The notes beneath the pieces are model-generated. The model was not told where the DNA came from. It did no database searches and saw only the letters and a program-made list of their open reading frames with translations. Shown here in pieces: positions 38,713 through 42,206 of a stretch of DNA of 42,206 bases. The stretch is from contig JBOGWB010000026.1 of the NCBI GenBank assembly GCA_050693035.1, positions 1 through 42,206 on the forward strand, written 5' to 3'. This stretch comes from DASYVD01 sp050693035. Lineage in GTDB: Bacteria; Actinomycetota; UBA4738; CALAEC01. Position numbers and translations under genes: made by a program. Each line of letters opens with the position of its first letter. Position 1 is the stretch's first letter.

Positions 38713-38739
38713 GACCGGCCCGGTTGCCGGGCCGGTCCT
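38713..38739 (-). terminator. Hairpin terminator after LVIVD paralogue 2
   Basis: A 12-bp perfect stem, GGACCGGCCCGG/CCGGGCCGGTCC, with a three-base loop, 28 bases past the stop of the gene and just ahead of the promoter of paralogue 1, so each propeller gene forms its own transcription unit. Confidence 0.7.
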
Positions 38740-38767
38740 CTCATCCATGACTTGACTCCGGCGGGCA

Positions 38768-40441
38768 CTACCGGCGGACGCGGATCCTGCCCGAGGCGTC
38801 TCGCTGGCAGACGACGGTGTTGATGCCCTCGGCGAAGCTGCTGGGTGCGACCACCGCGTAGTAGCGGCCCGCTCCCCCCCGCCTGTGACGTATCACGTAC
38901 CGGCCCTCGTCATCGGTGGTGTCCCTGCCGACGGTCCGATCGGGCCCCGGCCTGACCTTCCTGACCCGCACGGCCCGATCCTCCACGCAGCCGGCATCAT
39001 CGGAAGTCACTCGGCCGCGGAACACATGCGGCCGCAGACGATGGCGGATGTTGACGTCGGAGGCGAAGGTGTACGTCTGCGCGATCCGGTTCATCTGCGT
39101 CTGGGGGTTCAGGAACGGCAACCTGAGCGCCCCGGCCACAGCCGGGTCGTCAACGCCGAAGACGTTCAATCCCTTCGTGATCTCCGACTCGTAGATGTAG
39201 CCGTTGTACCAGTAAGAAGACCAGGCCCCCCCGAGGTCCGTGGGTTCGAGGGGCGGTGGGTCGGACCACCCAACCGTCACGGGGCTGGCCGGGTTGGTGA
39301 AATCGACGACCCACGTCCCCGCCTGGTAGTGGCCTCCGACCGCGACGTATCGGCCGTCGTTCAGCGGCACGATGTTGTAATTGTGGATCGTGCAGTTCTC
39401 GCCGGCGCCGTCCTGCCCACGTGGCAGTGTCCACTGACCGAGCTTGTTTCCGGTGTCGGCATCGTAGAAGAACATCGACTTCTTGATGTCGGGGTCTGCG
39501 GTCTCGCATTCCGGCGCGGCGCCTCCACCGGGTTCCCAACCCATGGCGAGGACCTTCCCGTCCCACGTAAACGTGCCCGAATGCCAGCGACCGCCGATCC
39601 CGACCTTGTTCCCCTGGCCGTCTTCTTCCTCGATCGTGTACAGGAGCCGCGGGTTCTCGAGCGTCCCGCCTCTGGAGCCGCCCAAGCTGAAGACGTTCGC
39701 CGCGTGGCCGCTGGCGCAGACCGCCCTCGGCTCATCGCCCAGGATCACGCCCACGTCGTGGCAGCCGTTGTTGCTGCCGAGGCTGCCGCCCGTGATCGGC
39801 TCGGCCCGCACGTACTGGATGTCGTCCTGGCTCCTCAGGGGCAGGTTGATCTGGACGATGTCCATCCAGTCACATCCGCTGGAGATGTTGTTGTACACGA
39901 GCAGCCGGTCGTTATCCATGTCCGGCACGAGCGTTGCCGTGTGGGAACCGCAATCCAGCTCGATCGATCCCCGCAGGATGGGACTGGTCGGTGAGGTGAT
40001 GTCGAAGACGTGCAGACCCTCCCACCCGAGCGGTACCGGGGCTCCACCGCAGGACCGCCCGTTGGGACCAGCGGGATCAGGCGCCGGCGAGTTCCACGAC
40101 CGTACCAGGACGTTGTTCCAGACCACGATGTCACCCTGGTCGCCGTTGCACTCGTCGTACCAGTCCAGCTCGACCGGGCTGTTCGGGTCGGCGATGTCAA
40201 TGGTTCGCCAGCCGTTGTAGTTGCCGTTGAATGCACGCCTTCCCCAGAAAGCCAGGTCGGAGTTAACATGGCGGGACACGGCCGGCTCGGACAGGAACGC
40301 GGCCTCGTGCGGACTGTGCCCCATGGACACCATGTTGTCGGTATGCGGGCGGGTGTCGTGGTCCGCCGGGGCCGGGAGCGCCAGAAGGGCGACCGCCATC
40401 AGGGAAACCGGCAGGACCAACCATCGGGTACGCGATTGCAT
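38768..40441 (-). CDS. Secreted LVIVD-repeat beta-propeller protein, paralogue 2
   Basis: 557 aa. Signal peptide (about 1-26, ALPAPADH). Propeller blades: YNGWRTIDIADPNSPVEL, GLHVFDITSPTSPILRG and GTWVVDFTNPASPVTVGW. WSSYWYNGYIYESEITKGLN and LPFLNPQTQM are shared almost word for word with paralogue 1, as is the C-terminal 90-residue domain (PHVFRGRVTS, GPDRTVGRDTTDDEGRY). The ATG is preceded by AAGGGGG. It is shorter than paralogue 1 by about one blade or loop region. Confidence 0.82.
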   Translation of the reverse strand: MQSRTRWLVLPVSLMAVALLALPAPADHDTRPHTDNMVSMGHSPHEAAFLSEPAVSRHVNSDLAFWGRRAFNGNYNGWRTIDIADPNSPVELDWYDECNGDQGDIVVWNNVLVRSWNSPAPDPAGPNGRSCGGAPVPLGWEGLHVFDITSPTSPILRGSIELDCGSHTATLVPDMDNDRLLVYNNISSGCDWMDIVQINLPLRSQDDIQYVRAEPITGGSLGSNNGCHDVGVILGDEPRAVCASGHAANVFSLGGSRGGTLENPRLLYTIEEEDGQGNKVGIGGRWHSGTFTWDGKVLAMGWEPGGGAAPECETADPDIKKSMFFYDADTGNKLGQWTLPRGQDGAGENCTIHNYNIVPLNDGRYVAVGGHYQAGTWVVDFTNPASPVTVGWSDPPPLEPTDLGGAWSSYWYNGYIYESEITKGLNVFGVDDPAVAGALRLPFLNPQTQMNRIAQTYTFASDVNIRHRLRPHVFRGRVTSDDAGCVEDRAVRVRKVRPGPDRTVGRDTTDDEGRYVIRHRRGGAGRYYAVVAPSSFAEGINTVVCQRDASGRIRVRR

Positions 40442-40710
40442 GCTTGCCCCCTTCGCGAATGGGCGTGGGAAAGCTATCCGGAGGACGTGCTAGGAGGGTC
40501 TCTCCCGCGCATTGCAATCCCCTGACTGGTCCCCCTGTCCCGGCCTCTGGGACGGAGACTGGCCCGAACGTAGAACAGCGGCGGCATAACTGTCTAGTCT
40601 TAGTTGTCCGACTTTCGGCTCCTTCTTCTGGAATCGGTCGGCGACCACACCCCTGGTCAACCTGTCAGGGGGGTGTGACAATCCATGCGATCGAAACGGA
40701 AGGACCCTCG

Positions 40711-42206
40711 GTGGACCAGACCATGATCCAGGACCCTCTGCAGGCCGGCCGCGAGGCCGCCCGGAAACACGCCTGGAAAGAGGCGTTCGACCTGCTGTCC
40801 GAGGCCGACGCCGGAGAGCCACTGTCGCCGGACGACCTGGCCACCATGGCCGAGGCGGCCTGGTGGGTCGGTCGGGGCGACGCGTGCGTCTCCGCCCGGG
40901 AGCGAGCCTTCGCCGCGTACCTGGACGGGGGAGACGAGGTGGCCGCGGCGGGAATGGCCATCGCCCTCGCCCGGGACCACAAGGCGAAGCTGGAGACCGG
41001 GGTCAGCCGGGGGTGGTTCCTTCGGGCGGAACGGCTCCTGGCCGACCATCCGGAGACCGCCGAGCACGGGTGGCTCCTGCGCATCCAGGCGAACCACGCG
41101 GCCGGTGAAGGAGATCTGGAGCGAGCCCTGGAGCTCACCCGCCAAGCCCTGGACATCGGGACGGGGGTGGGAAACCGTGACCTGCAGGCGATCGCCCTCC
41201 ACGACCAGGGCGAGTTCCTGGTCCGCCTGGGGAGGGTCGAGGAGGGCCTGGGCCTGGCGGACGAGGCCACGGTGGCCGCGGTGGGTGGGGAGATCGGGCC
41301 CTGGGCCACCGGCATCGTCTACTGCAACACCATCTCCCTGTCCGGCGCCCTCGCAGACTACCGTCGGGCCGGGGAATGGACGGAGGCGGCCAAACGGTGG
41401 TGCGAGCGGCAGTCGATCGCCGGGTTCCCCGGCATCTGCCGGGTGCACCGGGCTGACGTCATCCGCCTGCTCGGGCATTGGGCCGAAGCCGAGCGCGAGG
41501 CAAGGCAGGCCTGCTCCGAGCTCGAAGACGCCGGCTTGCTCATGTTCGCCGGCGAGGGCTTCTACGAGATCGGCGTGATCCGGCTGCGGATGGGAGACCT
41601 CGAAGCCGCTGAGGACGCCTTCCGGCAGGCTCACGAGAAGGGGCGGGATCCCCAGCCGGGGATCGCGCTCCTCCGTCTGGCCCGGGGAAAGGTCGACGGT
41701 GCGCAGGCGGCCATCGGGCGGGCTCTGGAGGAGGCGACCGTGCGGCTCGACCGCGCGAAGCTGCTTCCCACGGCGGTGGAGATCGCCGTGGCGGCAGGTG
41801 ATCTGGAAGCGGCGCGGGTCGAGGCTGACGAGCTCGAGTCGATCGCCGAAGAGTTCAGCTCCCCCGCCCTCCGAGCCGAGGCGGCCATGGGCAGGGGGGC
41901 GCTCCAACTGGCCGAGGGCGACCCCGCCTCCGCGTGCCGGAGCCTCAAGCGCTCCTGGCAGCTCTGGCGGGAGGTCGACGCGCCCTACGAGGCGGCTCGG
42001 GCCCGGTTGCTCCTTGGGGAGGCCTATCGGGCGCAGGGAGACGAGGAGTCCGCCCTCCTGGAGCTCCAGGCGGCTCGCTCGGCGTTCGAGCGCCTCGGGG
42101 CCGCCCTGGACCTGCGCCGGGCGGCCGGGTTGCTCGGCCCCGACGCCGCCGTGGCGCCTCCGGCGCGCGTGATCCGGACCTTCATGTTCACCGACATCGT
42201 CCGGTC
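40711..42206 (+). CDS. TPR-repeat protein with a C-terminal class III nucleotide cyclase domain (partial)
   Basis: Open from GTG 40711 (GGAAGG upstream) through the window edge, 498 codons so far. Nearly all of it is tetratricopeptide-like helical repeats, e.g. AEREARQACSELEDAG, DLEAAEDAFRQAHEKG and GDEESALLELQAARSAFERL. The last visible residues, VIRTFMFTDIVRS, are the first strand of an adenylate/guanylate cyclase catalytic domain (FTDIV with the first metal-binding Asp). Such proteins make a cyclic nucleotide when the repeat part binds a partner. In most actinobacterial relatives the cyclase domain comes first; here it follows the repeats. The 269 bases before it hold no other gene; a TGTCA-N8-TGACA inverted repeat at 40663-40680 is a weak candidate operator. 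Confidence 0.8.
   Translation, partial: MDQTMIQDPLQAGREAARKHAWKEAFDLLSEADAGEPLSPDDLATMAEAAWWVGRGDACVSARERAFAAYLDGGDEVAAAGMAIALARDHKAKLETGVSRGWFLRAERLLADHPETAEHGWLLRIQANHAAGEGDLERALELTRQALDIGTGVGNRDLQAIALHDQGEFLVRLGRVEEGLGLADEATVAAVGGEIGPWATGIVYCNTISLSGALADYRRAGEWTEAAKRWCERQSIAGFPGICRVHRADVIRLLGHWAEAEREARQACSELEDAGLLMFAGEGFYEIGVIRLRMGDLEAAEDAFRQAHEKGRDPQPGIALLRLARGKVDGAQAAIGRALEEATVRLDRAKLLPTAVEIAVAAGDLEAARVEADELESIAEEFSSPALRAEAAMGRGALQLAEGDPASACRSLKRSWQLWREVDAPYEAARARLLLGEAYRAQGDEESALLELQAARSAFERLGAALDLRRAAGLLGPDAAVAPPARVIRTFMFTDIVR

Noticed and set aside
1..42206. CRISPR arrays, rRNA genes and insertion sequences with terminal inverted repeats.
   Set aside because: No regularly spaced repeats, no rRNA-like stretches and no transposase were seen on either strand; the only mobile gene types are the serine recombinase and replication-relaxation protein.

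Overview
The window reads as chromosomal DNA of a high-GC actinobacterium (phylum Actinomycetota), probably a lineage away from the well-studied genera. The strongest sign is the cell-division and cell-wall signalling cluster crgA - DUF881 - class E sortase ... pknB - pknA - pbpA - rodA - pstP - fhaB - fhaA followed by tRNA-Leu(CAG). From memory this order also occurs near the origin in Mycobacterium and in Streptomyces. Frequent GTG and TTG starts, 4-base stop/start overlaps, an F420-type (Ddn-like) oxidoreductase and G/C-ending codons agree with this.

Layout. 1-3550: tail of an unknown gene, an RsbV/RsbW-type partner-switch pair behind a sigma-F/B-like promoter, zinc-ribbon proteins, a cyclic-nucleotide-binding protein, and a thiolase with its own promoter and a candidate operator. 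3551-18248: the division/wall cluster, all on the minus strand except the plus-strand block DUF881 - sortase - small membrane protein - acyl-CoA ligase. A double-length ThyX-like protein with two membrane proteins is inserted before pknB. 18375-18458: tRNA-Leu. 18328 to about 25.9 kb: an integrative element. Its serine recombinase reads through the antisense strand of the tRNA gene. Its recombinase and replication-relaxation genes each carry one frameshift. Its cargo has lower GC: unknown proteins, a membrane-protein pair, and a TIR/deoxyribosyltransferase-like protein with a small partner that may be a defence module.

25.9-34.75 kb: after a Ddn-like protein and a DUF1761 protein comes a tightly overlapping minus-strand operon, the most interesting part of the window. 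It encodes an M20 peptidase-like protein, a membrane protein, an SRPBCC protein, a phosphopantetheinyl transferase, a KAS III-like protein whose usual active-site His is Asp, a thioester-reductase-like SDR, an acyl carrier protein with Asn-Ser-Leu instead of Asp-Ser-Leu, an amino acid:carrier protein ligase (SerRS-like), a methyltransferase and two ferritin-like diiron proteins. Together they look like an undescribed pathway that loads an amino acid on a stand-alone carrier protein, modifies it oxidatively and by methylation, and releases it by reduction or transfer. The product is unknown.

34.8-42.2 kb: a MOSC protein, a secreted Calx-beta protein, two secreted LVIVD-type beta-propeller paralogues with the same C-terminal domain, and a TPR protein that runs off the window just as a class III nucleotide-cyclase domain begins.

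All functions are inferred from motifs read by eye; no database search was run.
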